A stretch of DNA of 64,000 bases, from NCBI GenBank assembly GCA_025403435.1, contig CM046345.1:992001-1056000 (forward strand), in the 5' to 3' direction. Made by a program: the position numbers and the translations under genes. Source of the stretch: Artocarpus heterophyllus. Taxonomy: Eukaryota; Streptophyta; Magnoliopsida; Rosales; Moraceae. The notes under the pieces were generated by a model. That model searched no databases, was not told where the DNA came from, and was given only the letters and a program-made list of their open reading frames with translations. Shown here piece by piece: positions 1 to 10,455 of the stretch; positions within the stretch are counted from its first letter, which is position 1, and each line of letters begins with the position of its first letter.

Positions 1-185
1 GGTATTGTGGTGGATATACAGTAGTATGCTCTTTGACATTCAAGACTAACATGGAAACCTTTAGACTATATGGAGTTACAAGCGGCACACCTTTCAGTCT
101 CCCAATCAAAAATGGCATAGTTGCTGGATTTAAAGGAAGTATCGGCAACTGGTTGGACTACTTTAGTATGTACTTGTCCCTTTAA
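1..185 (+). CDS. Jacalin J0, partial: 3' part of the last exon
   Basis: The window opens inside the last exon of a jacalin gene. Reading from base 3 gives about 60 codons, ending in the family C-terminus NWLDYFSMYLSL and a TAA stop at 183-185. Jacalin is a secreted seed lectin that binds galactose, including the T-antigen disaccharide; the alpha-chain site uses Gly1, Tyr78, Tyr122, Trp123 and Asp125. Here Trp123, Asp125 and Tyr78 are present but Tyr122 is Asn (GSIGNW instead of GSIGYW). The GPYG motif is RLYG, and the N-V-S glycosylation sequon at alpha 74 is lost (YCG). It differs from every other copy in the window. The 5' exons lie outside, so it is unknown whether the gene is intact; altered binding is an inference. 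Confidence 0.85.
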   Translation, partial: YCGGYTVVCSLTFKTNMETFRLYGVTSGTPFSLPIKNGIVAGFKGSIGNWLDYFSMYLSL

Positions 186-1312
186 GATAACAAGTAACTA
201 AAGAAAATAGTGGTGTAATTAAATAAACTCAGATGGCCAATTATGTAATGGTAATATTTATATGTTGGTTTTACTGACTATATTATTACCATGTACATAG
301 AATGATTTGAGGTGTATTAGCTATGTGTGAAATAAACAAGCACGTTGGTGTTATGTAACATAACCTCTTGAATATTCCATTTATCTATGTATATCTGCAA
401 TCTGTCAACTTTTTTTGTAGTTTCTAAACAACTCTTTGTTTGGACCGTCCTAATTAATTCTAATGGTGTAGATTCATAAACGAATAAGCGCATAGACATC
501 CTGCCTGCTTGTTATATTGATTATCCGGTTTTTCTTGGTGTAACAATTATTACACCAGTTGTTCGACTAGATAGGTTACACTTACAGGTTATTCAGTAAC
601 CCTAACCATTACGACCCAAAATTGGGATCAATGACTAAATTGAAAATCTTTTTCTTTGAAGATTTCGGAAGTCTAAACATCAAAAAATATTATAGTTGGG
701 CCTAATAAAAATTTTGAAAACAAATCAAACTTGCTCTGGAGTCTTGGAGATTAAGAAAATAATAAATTACAAATATAAAATTTAAATAAACATATACAAT
801 AATACATTAATTTGCACTAAATAGGATGGTTTCAATTTTTAATACAAGCATATACAACACTTGCAAAAATATTTAAGTACATAGCATTTTTAGAATCATA
901 TGCTCTTTTTAAACATTTAAATTTCTAACTTTACCTCCTCCTTTTTTCTTCTCTTTCTTGTTCTCTTTCTTTTCGTTTTTGTTTTTCATTATCTCGTTTT
1001 TGTTTCATGTTTTTCTCTATGTCATTCTATGCCAAATTAAATTTTTTTAATCTAAATACGCTATTTACTTAATATTGTTATACTTTAGTCTATTTATTTT
1101 TATTCCTAATAAATGGTGATCTAATTCCGTCATTCTCCCAATAAAATTACATAACAAATAGAAAGTTTAGAAATAATGTATAGTTTTAGAACAAATATAC
1201 GAGTCAAATGGCAAGAAGCATTGACAACGACTCAAGATGTCAACTAACAATAAACTAACCTAAAAGGAAAAATAGGGAGTATACACACAATGCTCGCTGT
1301 TCCTCGTACTCC
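186..1312. other. 3' flank of J0, homologous to the flank of the other jacalin genes
   Basis: No gene seen. The stretch matches, with many differences, the DNA after Jb1 (about 9395-10455): AATAAA signals soon after the stop, the GGACC...TAATTAA...TCTAATGGTGTAGATTCAT block, the polyA/polyT stretch and the AATAGGGAGTAT...CACAATGC block at about 1271-1293. Similarity to the Jb flank ends near 1300, where the sequence switches to the start of the 20-kb unit. Confidence 0.7.
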
Positions 1313-1866
1313 TTAAAAATTTTTGTGTCATCTTTTCCCTTTTATTTTCTTATTTAAGCTCATAACGTAATATTTGTCAACAAAAGGTTCCTTAATTTTG
1401 TTACGATTTTTTATGGAATTTGACGCATTAATACTAGCATTGGTAACATAGAGGCCTTTTTGTAACGCTATTATGTTTAATGCTAATTTGATTTTAAAAT
1501 TTAATACTCAATAAATTTAAAGAAAATCTTAATAATAAATAATAACTATCTTTGCCTTTGTTTAAATGTGACTACAGGAGAAGCTAGTGGAATAATTGTA
1601 CACTTATAAATTGTTCAACGACCCCTCTCCGTATGGCACATGTTATTTCTTTTAAAAATTCTAAGACAATAATTTTTTAATATTTTATAAATTTAATTTT
1701 TTTAATATTTTATAAATTAGAAAAACGAATGTTACCTCCTAAAAATTGAGTGGCATATTGTTACAAAATTTAGCTATAGTCCAATTTTACAACGCAACAT
1801 GTTTTATAATATGATTGTTCTACTGTCATCTGGTTCATATATGTTATGTTTTGCTTTTGTTTGCAG

Positions 1867-2021
1867 GATCTGTGCATGGGTCATGAAGTCGGCAGAAGAA
1901 GGCTTCCCCATGGAAAGCGAGATATTTCAACAACCTGATCAGATTATATACGCTTTGTTCAGAAATTGTCTTCATTATATTGTGGCACATGTGGAAATTG
2001 ATGGCCGATCATCACAGGAAG
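1867..2021 (+). other. Exon-like segment of unknown nature, unit 1
   Basis: A pyrimidine-rich stretch ending TTTGCAG precedes 1867, and AAG/GTTTTT follows at 2021, as for an internal exon of about 155 bases. The units 2 and 3 copies are 157 bases and open in one frame (ICAWVMKSAEEGFPME...). Unit 1 lacks two bases (AAATTGTC against AAATATTGTC), which shifts the second half of the frame, so coding constraint is doubtful. I do not recognise the peptide. It lies downstream of where the NLR fragment sits in the other junctions, so an NLR 3'-UTR exon is one possibility. Confidence 0.3.
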
Positions 2022-2339
2022 GTTTTTAAATTCTTTCATTCTCAGTGTGAAAAAGCTACTAGATTTTTTTTTTTTTTTTGCTAAATAAATAGTCTGTAGA
2101 AATGTTGTTTGTTCACGTAACCATTTTGTAGTATTTCCTCACTTCTTTTATCTTCAGTACTTTCTTCATGGGAAGAAGAAAAAGCCATTTTCACCGCATG
2201 AATTGTAAGCGAACAATTTCTCATAGAATATTATTCAAACTGGGACGAGCTATTGTTAAACATATATACATATTTATATATATGCATTTCAATAGCAGAT
2301 AAAAATTCTAGGCAAGTTGTATTGCATCAACTTTCTCTG

Positions 2340-3340
2340 AGTAAGATAATGCGTACGTGTATCGTCTGCCCGCATATTCGTTCACATATTTGCGAACATT
2401 ATTGCGACTTTTCCTCTTATTGTCGTTTTTGAAAACAAATTTTTTTTACCAATTTGTCGTTTTCCCAATTTATCGTGGTTCTCCTTATGCTGTCGTTTCG
2501 TCATCGGTGTCCTTTTTTCCTGTTGATTCTTATTTTCATCTTCCTCTGCTCCTCTTCACATTATTAATTTCTATGTGACACATGACTCTTTTTTCATTCC
2601 ATTTATGTCATATTTCGTTTTTTAATTTTTTCGCTTCTTTTGGTCTTCCTTATTCTTTATGAATTTACTTTTCTTCTCCCCGTTCATAGTCGTTTGTCAC
2701 CTTAATCAATTTTTTGATTGTTATGTTGTTCATCATTGATTGTCGTTTTAACCATTTATATGATTTGAAGTCTGTTGACGTCTTTTCAATTATTTTTCGT
2801 TTTCTATTTGATATTGAATTTGATTTTCACATTATTGTCATTTTATAAGTCTGTAACCTTTCCCTTCCTGGTTTTTCTTTTACTGTTGTTTTTTGTTTCG
2901 TTCAACCAGTTTTACCTTTTACACTCCTTGATGTCGTTTTTAATTTACTATTGCCGTCTTAGAAATATCTTCTTTGTTCTCACCATGTTTTGTCCTTTTG
3001 TCTTGTTGCTTTCCTCATCCTGTCGATTCTTCTTAATTTGTTGTTGTTTTCCCCGCTTAAGAGTTATTTGTTCTTTCTTTGTTATTTTTCATTCTATTTT
3101 GTTTTCCTTTCTCTAATCAATTTCCACCTCTGCCGTAGTTCTAAAATCTAATTAGTGTTCATTTCGTTTCATACTGTTTTCTTCTAACGCTTCTAACGTT
3201 GCTTTTCTTTCTGTCTTTTTTTTTTTAAAAAAAAATTAAAGTCGTCCAGTTTCCTTCTGTTGTTTATTATCGAACTATTGTCGTTTACAAGTTTTATGTC
3301 GTTTTAACCAATATTTCTTCTTCCGCTAAAGGTCAAAGTT
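2340..3340. repeat. T-rich, TGTCGTTT-rich tract, unit 1
   Basis: About 1 kb of strongly T-biased DNA in which TGTCGTTT or close variants recur at irregular spacing of tens of bases (for example GTCGTTTT near 2406, 2456, 2490, 2743 and 3298). The hydrophobic Phe/Leu-rich open frames here come from the T bias and I do not call them genes. Unit 1 keeps about 100 bases after TTAAGAGTTATTTGT (3060-3160) that are missing in units 2 and 3. It may be a decayed minisatellite. Confidence 0.5.
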
Positions 3341-4533
3341 CCCTATATCTGTTTTCCCTAAAAAAAAAAAAAAACACAACCACACAAAATAAGTTTTATT
3401 CTGCTTTCCCTATTTTTCTCCCTATAAAACCAAATAAAAAAGTCCACATGGAGAAATCAACACAACACGGAGAAGGCAAACATTCATGTGTTTTGATAAA
3501 ATTGCCTTAGCCCATGGAAACTACAAAGTAGCCCATGGAAACTTTGGCTCCTAACATTAATTATTTTTTTTAATTTATTCATTTGTTTTTAGAAACTATA
3601 ACAATATATTTTAAATTTAAAAAATTTTGTGTAGATTTTATCCTCTATAGATTTTGGACTAAAAAAATAGAGATAAAATATAGGCGAATATGGTTTTGTT
3701 TTGAAAAATGAGAATTTTTAGGGAATTATGTTGAGAGTATCTTCGAAAATTTTCCCTCAAAATATGTGTAAAAATATTTCCAAAAACTTCAAAAAATACC
3801 AAACGGAGCATAAACTCTTAAACGGATTTGTTTTCAAAATATTTTTCTTCTTAAAAAAATTAAAAAATATATTTTAACATTTAAAATCCATAAGACTTAA
3901 GATATTTTTTCCTTTTTTTAAAATTGGTGTTTTGTTCTATAATTTTTTATATTTCTAAAATCTATAAAAATATCTTTGTAGCTTTTGAAAGGTAATTGTG
4001 TTGTTTTGTGCAATTTTTTTATTTATAAAGATGAAATTTAAAGAAGTTGTTTAAAATATTAGAGTAATACTTTTATAATTTAAAAAAAAATTAAAAATAA
4101 TTAAAACTTAAAAGTATAACTATGCGGTCCGCAAGAAGTATTTTACAATTTACCCTTGTAGTGAGTAGTATTTTACAATTTAGGGTGAATGGTAAATAAA
4201 ACATCCCTATTAAATTTTTTGGATCGACGATGACTTTCCCACATGATGCACAAATTTTTAGGAGTTTATTGACTGGCGCAATATACAAAATTCTTTGATC
4301 ACGTGGACTAATAAACGATATTTAGCGATTTTATCTAAAAGTATTTAATATAGGAAGATTTTTCTCTATACAAAATTGAAGTGCATTTAATTGTCAGTAT
4401 GTCATAGCTTACAGGTAAGAGTGATGGGTGCCCAGCTGTCGGTAAAGTTTTATATCCACCATCATTAAAGCCTAATTACTTTCATAGCACCCACGTAAGC
4501 ACGGAATTCAAATAAGTGCACCACCTTTATCTC
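3341..4533. other. Upstream region of Ja1
   Basis: No gene seen. AT-rich DNA with poly(A/T) runs, homologous to the DNA upstream of Jb1 (about 6860-8180) and of Ja2 and Ja3. It contains a G-box core CACGTG at 4300-4305, about 300 bases before the start codon. It also contains a stretch at about 4458-4508 (ATCATTAAAGCC...ACGGAATTC) that is deleted upstream of Ja2 and Ja3. Confidence 0.6.
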
Positions 4534-4542
4534 TATATATAG
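4534..4542 (+). promoter_or_regulatory. TATA box of Ja1
   Basis: TATATATAG in the context ATCTCTATATATAGCCACATGCACAAG, about 67 bases before the start codon at 4609. The block is conserved in position in all six complete jacalin genes. Confidence 0.75.
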
Positions 4543-4608
4543 CCACATGCACAAGTTTCTCCACACCCAAATATCCACGTAAAATTAGTCTTCAATAGTT
4601 TGATGCAG

Positions 4609-5905
4609 ATGGCTCACTCTTCCCTTCTCTCCCTCTCTGTCCTAGCCCTCCTCTTCTCCATCTCCTCCTCTGACACCCGCAAGTGGTTTTTGCCAAATGG
4701 CATCATCCAGAACCCAATCGGGGTAATCGAGGCCGCCGTCGGGGTTTCTGAAGACCTCCTTAACCTCAACGGGATGGTAAGGCTCCTTATTTATGTATGT
4801 ATGCATGCTACTTTTCGTGATGATTTCTTTTATACCTCCTTAAGCTCAACGGGATGGTGAGGCCCCATAATATGTATGTATGTGTGTGTGTATGCATGCA
4901 TATTTGTAAGTATGTATGTATGTTACTTTTGGTGATGATTTCCTTTATAGCTTGTATTTAGTTGTAGAATATGCACAAAACCATTTTGTAACCCCGGTAA
5001 TCGGGTCTAACAGATTTGATATCTTTATTAATTACTATAGAAATTTTTTTTTTTATATATTGAGGAGGATATATTAGTGTTCCATGGAAAATAGTTTGTA
5101 GGAAGCGAAAAACAACCAACGAAGTGGGAAGAGCCAGAATATACTAGTAGGACCATGGGGAGCCAAAGTGAGCACTAGCTCCAATGGTAAGGCTTTTGAC
5201 GACGGTGCATTCAACGGAATCAGAGAAATCAACCTTTCATATAATAAGGAGACCGCCATTGGGGACTTCCAAGTTATTTACGACTTGAATGGATCGCCAT
5301 TTGTAGGACAAAATCATACAAGTTTTATAACAGGCTTCACACCAGTGAAGGTGGGTTAGTTTCTTATTCTTTTCTTCATTGTTTTAAGCTATATAAGTTC
5401 TTTTCTGGCCCATTACCCTATGACGTCTTTGTAAAAGCATTCTTAAACATTTATAAGTGTTACCATGTGAACAACTTCAATGTTACATGAACGTATAACC
5501 AGTGTTATATTTGATAACAAAGAATGCTACATATGTTGGACTGATCAGGATATTTAATCAAAGACTGTTCCTATACATTTAGGTTAAATTGTTTGATAAA
5601 ACCTGTGCATTTTCAAAGCACTTTAGTTTACTTATATTTTATATTTTGGTGTATTTTTTGAAATCTAGATTTCCCTGGACTTTCCGAGCGAGTATATAGT
5701 AGAAGTGAGCGGGTACACTGGTAATGTGCATGGATATATAGTAGTACGCTCTTTGACATTCAAGACTAACAAGAAAACTTATGGACCATATGGAGTCACA
5801 AGCTACACACTTTTCAGTTTCCCAATTGAAAATGGCTTAGTTGTTGGATTCAAAGGAAGTATCGGCTACTGATTGGATTACTTTAGTATGTACGTGTCCC
5901 TTTAA
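4609..5905 (+). pseudogene. Jacalin gene a, unit 1 (Ja1): stop codon at the sugar-binding Trp
   Basis: Three exons: 4609-4776, 5102-5350 and 5669-5905 (the family stop TAA is at 5903-5905). Splice sites are GT-AG (GTAAGG...TTTGTAG and GTGGGT...AAATCTAG). The signal peptide (MAHSSLLSLS...) and propeptide are intact, followed by beta chain, TSSN linker and alpha chain. In exon 3 the codon for alpha Trp123 is TGA (5870-5872), which removes the last 11 residues including Asp125, so two of the five pocket residues are lost along with the final beta strand. Other differences from Jb: beta chain NQRSGKSQNILVGPWGAK, SYTLF in place of SGTPF, a sequon NHT at alpha 43, and loss of the N-V-S sequon at alpha 74 (NVH). 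An in-frame ATG six bases upstream (4603) is also possible as start. Whether a truncated protein is made is unknown; I consider it a pseudogene. Confidence 0.88.
4834..4866 (+). repeat. Duplicate of the exon 1 end inside intron 1 of Ja1
   Basis: CCTCCTTAAGCTCAACGGGATGGTGAGGCCCC repeats the last bases of exon 1 plus the splice donor, about 80 bases after the true donor at 4777. It includes a donor-like GGGATG/GTGAGG at 4857. Using it would add 80 bases and shift the frame. TATG microsatellite repeats follow. Confidence 0.75.
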
Positions 5906-6690
5906 GATGATAAGTAACTAAAGAAAATAGTGGTGTAATTAAATAAACTCAAATCGCCAATTATGTAATGGTAATATTTTTATGTTGGTTTTACTCGCTA
6001 TATTATTACCATGTACATGAAGTGATTTGAGGTGTGTTGGCTATGTTTGAAATAAATGAGTATGTTGGTGTTATGTAATATGACCTCTTGATAAGTCTAT
6101 TTATCTATGTATATCCACAAGCTGTCAACCTTTTTTTTTTTCTCTAAACAACACTTTGTTTGGACCAACCTAATTAAATCTAATGGTGTAGATTCATGTG
6201 CGAATAAGTGCATAGACATCCTGCTAGTTATAGTGGTTATTCGGTTTTCGTGGTGTAATAATTGTTCGACAAGATAGATGTGCACTTATACAGTTTTTCT
6301 GTAACCCTAACTATCACGACCTAAAATTGGGATCAATGACTACATTGCAATTTTTTTCTTTGAAGATTTTGGAAATCTAAACATTAAAAAAAAAGAAAAA
6401 AAATTGTAGTTGGACCTAATAAAAATTTTGGAAATAAATCAAACTTGCTCTGGAGCCTTCGCATCAAGAAAATAATAAAATAAAAATATAAAATCTAAAT
6501 AAACCTATACAATAATATATTAATTTGCACTAAATAACATAGTTTTAATTTTTAATATAAGTAAATAGAACACTTGCAAAAATATTTAAGTATGCTATAT
6601 TTTTAAAATTTTATGTTCTTTTTAAACATTTAAAATTTTATTTTAATCATGTGTGCAAAAATATTTTATGTTTATTTTAAACATAATATT
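5906..6690. other. 3' flank of Ja1
   Basis: No gene seen. Homologous to the flanks of the other jacalin genes: AATAAA signals near 5940 and 6052, the TCTAATGGTGTAGATTCATG block and the CTTGCTCTGGAGCC block. At about 6690 it runs into a copy of the T-rich upstream block (TTACTGTTTTCTTCTAACGC, compare about 3170), which starts the next 3.6-kb jacalin module. Confidence 0.6.
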
Positions 6691-8180
6691 TTCATATTGT
6701 TTCTTACTGTTTTCTTCTAACGCTTCTGACGTTGCTTTTCTTTCTTTCTTTCTTTTTTTAATTAAAGTCTTCCAGTTTCCTTCTGTTGTTTATTACCGAA
6801 CTATTGTCGTTTACAAGTTTTGCTGTCATTTTAACCAATATTTCTTCTTCCTCTAAAGGTCAAAGTTCCCTATATCTTTTTTCCTTTAAAAAAAAAAAAC
6901 ACAAACACACAAAAGAAGTTTTATTCTTCTTTCCCATTTTTTTTTCCCTGTAAAACCAAATAAAAAGAAGTCCACATAGTGTTGGGCTTTACTCGAAACA
7001 AAAAAAGTAGGGCAGAAATCAACACAACACGGAGAAGGCAGACATTCATGTGGTTTGACAAAATTGCCTAGCCCATGGGAACTACAAAGTAGCCCATGGA
7101 AACTATAGCTCCTAACTTTAAATATTTTTTAATTTATTTATGTATATTTAGAAACTATAAAAATATATTTTTAATTTAAACAACTTGCGTAAATTTTATT
7201 TTCTATAAAATTTTAGACTGAAAAAACATGAAGATAAAACTTAGATGAAAATAGTTTTGTTTTAGAAAATGAGAATTTTTAAGAAATTACCTTGAGTGTA
7301 TTTTTGAAATTTGCCTCAAAAATATTCAAAAATATTTTTAAAAACTTCAAAAACAATACCAAACAGAGCATAAACTCTTAAAAGGATTTGTTTTTGAAAT
7401 ATTTTTCTTCTTAAAAAAAATTAAAAAATATATTTTAACATTTAAAAATCCGTAAGACTTAAGATCATTTTTTTAAAATTTGATGTTTTGTTGTATAATT
7501 TTTTATGTTTCTAAAATCAATAAAAATATCTTTTATAACTTTTGAAAGGTAATTGTGTTGTTTTGTGTAATTTTTTATTTATAAGGATGAAATTTAAATA
7601 AGTTGTTTAAAACATTAAAGTAATACTTTGTAATTTAAAAATAAATTAAAAAATAGATAAAACTTAAAGTAAAATTATGTCATCCACGAGGTAGTGACTA
7701 GTATTTTACAATTTAGGTTCAATGCTAAATAAAACGTACAATTACACGCACCGCAAAAGATTTGTCTTTATAAGCCGAATCTTTCCACTGGAAAGGAACA
7801 CTCGTGGCACAAATTATGACATCTAGATCCGTGTGAAAATGTCCTCCCTATTAAATTTTTTGAGATCGATGATGACTTTCCCACATGACAGACAGATTTT
7901 TAGGAGTTTATTGGAGCTGGCGCAATATAAAAAAGAAAATGAAATTTTTTTCCATATAAAATTAAAGTGAATCAAATTGCCAGCAGATCATCGCTTACAC
8001 GTATGACTGAAGGGTTTCGACGTGTGTATGTAACGTTGTTAGGTAGATTAAATCCCAAACTACATAAAATTCATGTGTTCATTAAAATTTTAACTTTCTA
8101 CCTACCATCGGCAAAGCCTAAATTACTTTCATAGCCCCAAATAAGCCCGGAATCCCAAACAAGTGTAGCACCTCCATCTC
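6691..8180. other. Upstream region of Jb1
   Basis: No gene seen. Homologous to the Ja1 upstream region but rearranged. It carries about 100 bases at 7740-7850 (ACACGCACCGCAAAAG...GTCCTCCC) and about 80 bases near 8010-8095 that Ja lacks. It lacks the G-box segment found upstream of Ja. From about 7230 on it is almost identical in all three units. Confidence 0.6.
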
Positions 8181-8187
8181 TATATAG
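8181..8187 (+). promoter_or_regulatory. TATA box of Jb1
   Basis: TATATAG, one TA shorter than the TATATATAG in Jb2 and Jb3, 66 bases before the start codon at 8253. The ATG at 8190 lies just 3' of it, too close to be downstream of a transcription start placed about 30 bases after the TATA box. Confidence 0.75.
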
Positions 8188-8252
8188 CCATGTACACAAG
8201 CTTCTCTACATCCAAATATCCACGTAAACTAGTCTTCAATAGTTTAATGCAG

Positions 8253-9394
8253 ATGGCTTACTCTTCCCTTCTCTCCCTCTCTGTTCTCGCCCTCCTCTTC
8301 TCCATCTCCTCTGCTGACAACCGCAAGTGGTTTTTGCCAAATGGCATCAACCAGAACCCAATCGGGATAATCGAGGCTGCCGTCGGGGTTTCTGAAGACC
8401 TCCTTAACCTCAACGGGATGGTAAGGCCCCTTATGTATGTATGTACGTACATATGTATGTTACTTTTGGTGATGTAGAATATGCACATAAAACTATTTTG
8501 CAACCTCGGTAATGGGGTCTAAGAGACCTGATATCTTTATTAATTACTATTGAAAATTTTTTATATATATTCAGGAGGATGTTTTATTGTTCCTTGGAAA
8601 ATATTTTGTAGGAAGCGAAAAATGACGAACAAAGCGGGATAAGCCAGACTGTAATCGTAGGACCATGGGGAGCCAAAGTAAGCACTAGCTCCAATGGTAA
8701 AGCTTTTGATGACGGTGCATTCACCGGAATCAGAGAAATCAACCTTTCATATAATAAGGAGACCGCCATTGGGGACTTCCAAGTTGTTTACGACTTGAAT
8801 GGATCGCCATATGTAGGACAAAATCATAAAAGTTTTATAACAGGCTTCACACCAGTGAAGGTTGGTTAGTTTCTTATTCATTTCTTCATTGTTTTAAGCT
8901 ATATAATTTCTTTTCTGGCCCATTACCCTATGACGTCTTTGTAAAAAGCTTTCTTAAACATTTTTAAGTGTTACCATGTGAACAACTTAAATATTACATG
9001 AACATATGTCACATATGTTGAACTGATCAGGATATTTAATCAAAGATTATTCATATAAATTTTAAGTTAAATTTTTTGATAAATACTTTCCCTATACATT
9101 TTCATAACACTTTAGTTTATTGATATTTTATATTTTGGTATATTCTTTGAAATCCAGATTTCTCTAGACTTTCCAAGCGAGTATATAATGGAAGTGAGCG
9201 GGTACACTGGTAACGTGAGTGGGTATGTAGTAGTACGCTCTTTGACATTCAAGACTAATAAGAAAACCTATGGACCATATGGAGTTACAAGCGGCACACC
9301 TTTCAATCTCCCAATCGAAAATGGCTTAATTGTTGGATTCAAAGGAAGTATCGGCTACTGGTTGGACTACTTTAGTATGTACTTGTCACTTTAA
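8253..9394 (+). CDS. Jacalin gene b, unit 1 (Jb1), intact
   Basis: Join of 8253-8420, 8612-8860 and 9158-9394: 56 + 83 + 78 codons = 217, the length of the jacalin precursor. Introns are 191 and 297 bases with GT-AG ends. Layout: signal peptide about 1-21, propeptide to 60, beta chain 61-80 (starting DEQSGISQTVIVGPWGAK), linker TSSN 81-84, alpha chain 85-217 (GKAFDDG...SMYLSL). All pocket residues are present: alpha Gly1, Tyr78, Tyr122, Trp123, Asp125 (GYWLD). Jacalin is cut after synthesis into alpha and beta chains, which frees the Gly1 amino group, and assembles as a tetramer of beta-prism domains; it is a secretory seed-storage and defence lectin. Residue 23 is Asn (ADNRKW), the only protein difference from Jb2 and Jb3. 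ATG 8253 was chosen because it gives the family length; in-frame 8247 is possible. AATAAA follows at 9432 and 9541. Confidence 0.96.
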
Positions 9395-10455
9395 GATGAT
9401 AAGTAACTAAAGAAAATAGTGATGTAACTTAAATAAACTCAAATCGCCAATTATGAAGTGGTAATATTTTTATGTTGGTTTTACCCACTATATTATTACC
9501 ATGTACATGGAGTGATTTGAGGTGTGTTGGCTATGTTTGAAATAAATGAGTATGTTGGTTATGTAATATGACCTCTTTGATGAGTCTATTTATCTATGTA
9601 TATCCACAAGCTGTCATCTTTTTTTTTAGTTTCTAAACAACACTTTGTTTGGACCAACCTAATTAAATCTAATGGCGTAGATTCATGTACAAATAAGTGC
9701 ATAGACATCGTGCTAGTTATAGTGGTTATCCGGTTTTCGTGGTGTACTAATTGTTCGACAAGATAGATATGCACTTGTAGAGTTTTTTTGTAACCCTAAC
9801 TATCACCACCTAAAATTAGGATCAATGATTAATTTGAAATTTTTTTCTTTGAAGATTTTGGAAATCTAAACATCAAAAAAAAAAAAAAAAACAAATTGTG
9901 GTTGGACCTAATAAAAATTTTGAAAATAAATCAAACTTGCTCTGGAGCTTCTGCATCAAGAAAATAATAAAATACAAATATAAAATTTTAAAAAACCTAT
10001 ACAATAATATATATATTGCACTAAATAGCATAGTTTTAATTTTTAATATAAGTAAATAGAACACTTGCAAAAACATTTAAGTACATAATATTTCTAAAAT
10101 TATGTGTTTTTTTAAACATTTAAATTTTTTTATTTTATCTCCTCTTTTTTCATCATTTTTGTTTTTTGTTATCTTGTTGTTCCGTGTTTTTTTTCGTTTT
10201 AATATAAATAGGCTATACTTTAACATTATTATATTTTAGTCTATTTATTTTTATTCACAATAAATGATAGTCTAATTCTCTCGTTCTCCTAAAAAAAATT
10301 ACATAACAAACAGAAAATTTAGAAATAATCTATAGTTTTAGAACAAATATACCAGTCAAATAACAAAGAGCATTGACAATGACCTAAAACGTCAACCAAT
10401 AACAGACTAACCTAAAATAAAAAATAGGGAGTATGTACACAATGCCCGCTATTCC
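9395..10455. other. 3' flank of Jb1
   Basis: No gene seen. Contains AATAAA at 9432 and 9541, a polyA run near 9875-9891 whose length differs between units, and the AATAGGGAGTATGTACACAATGC block at about 10425. The three units stop being nearly identical at about 10005 (ATATATATATTGCAC here and in unit 2; ATATATTAATTTGCAC in unit 3). Confidence 0.6.

Noticed and set aside
2775..3116. Open frames of 113-126 codons in the T-rich tract (also 22740-23120 and 42858-43238)
   Set aside because: Phe/Leu-rich translation of T-biased DNA; indels between units are not in multiples of three and no family resemblance is seen.
5074..5259. Minus-strand open frame of 61 codons, repeated at every jacalin exon 2
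   Set aside because: It is the antisense of the conserved lectin exon.
9586..9774. Minus-strand open frame of about 62 codons in the 3' flank of several jacalin genes
   Set aside because: Length and frame change with the poly(T) run; no start context or family resemblance.
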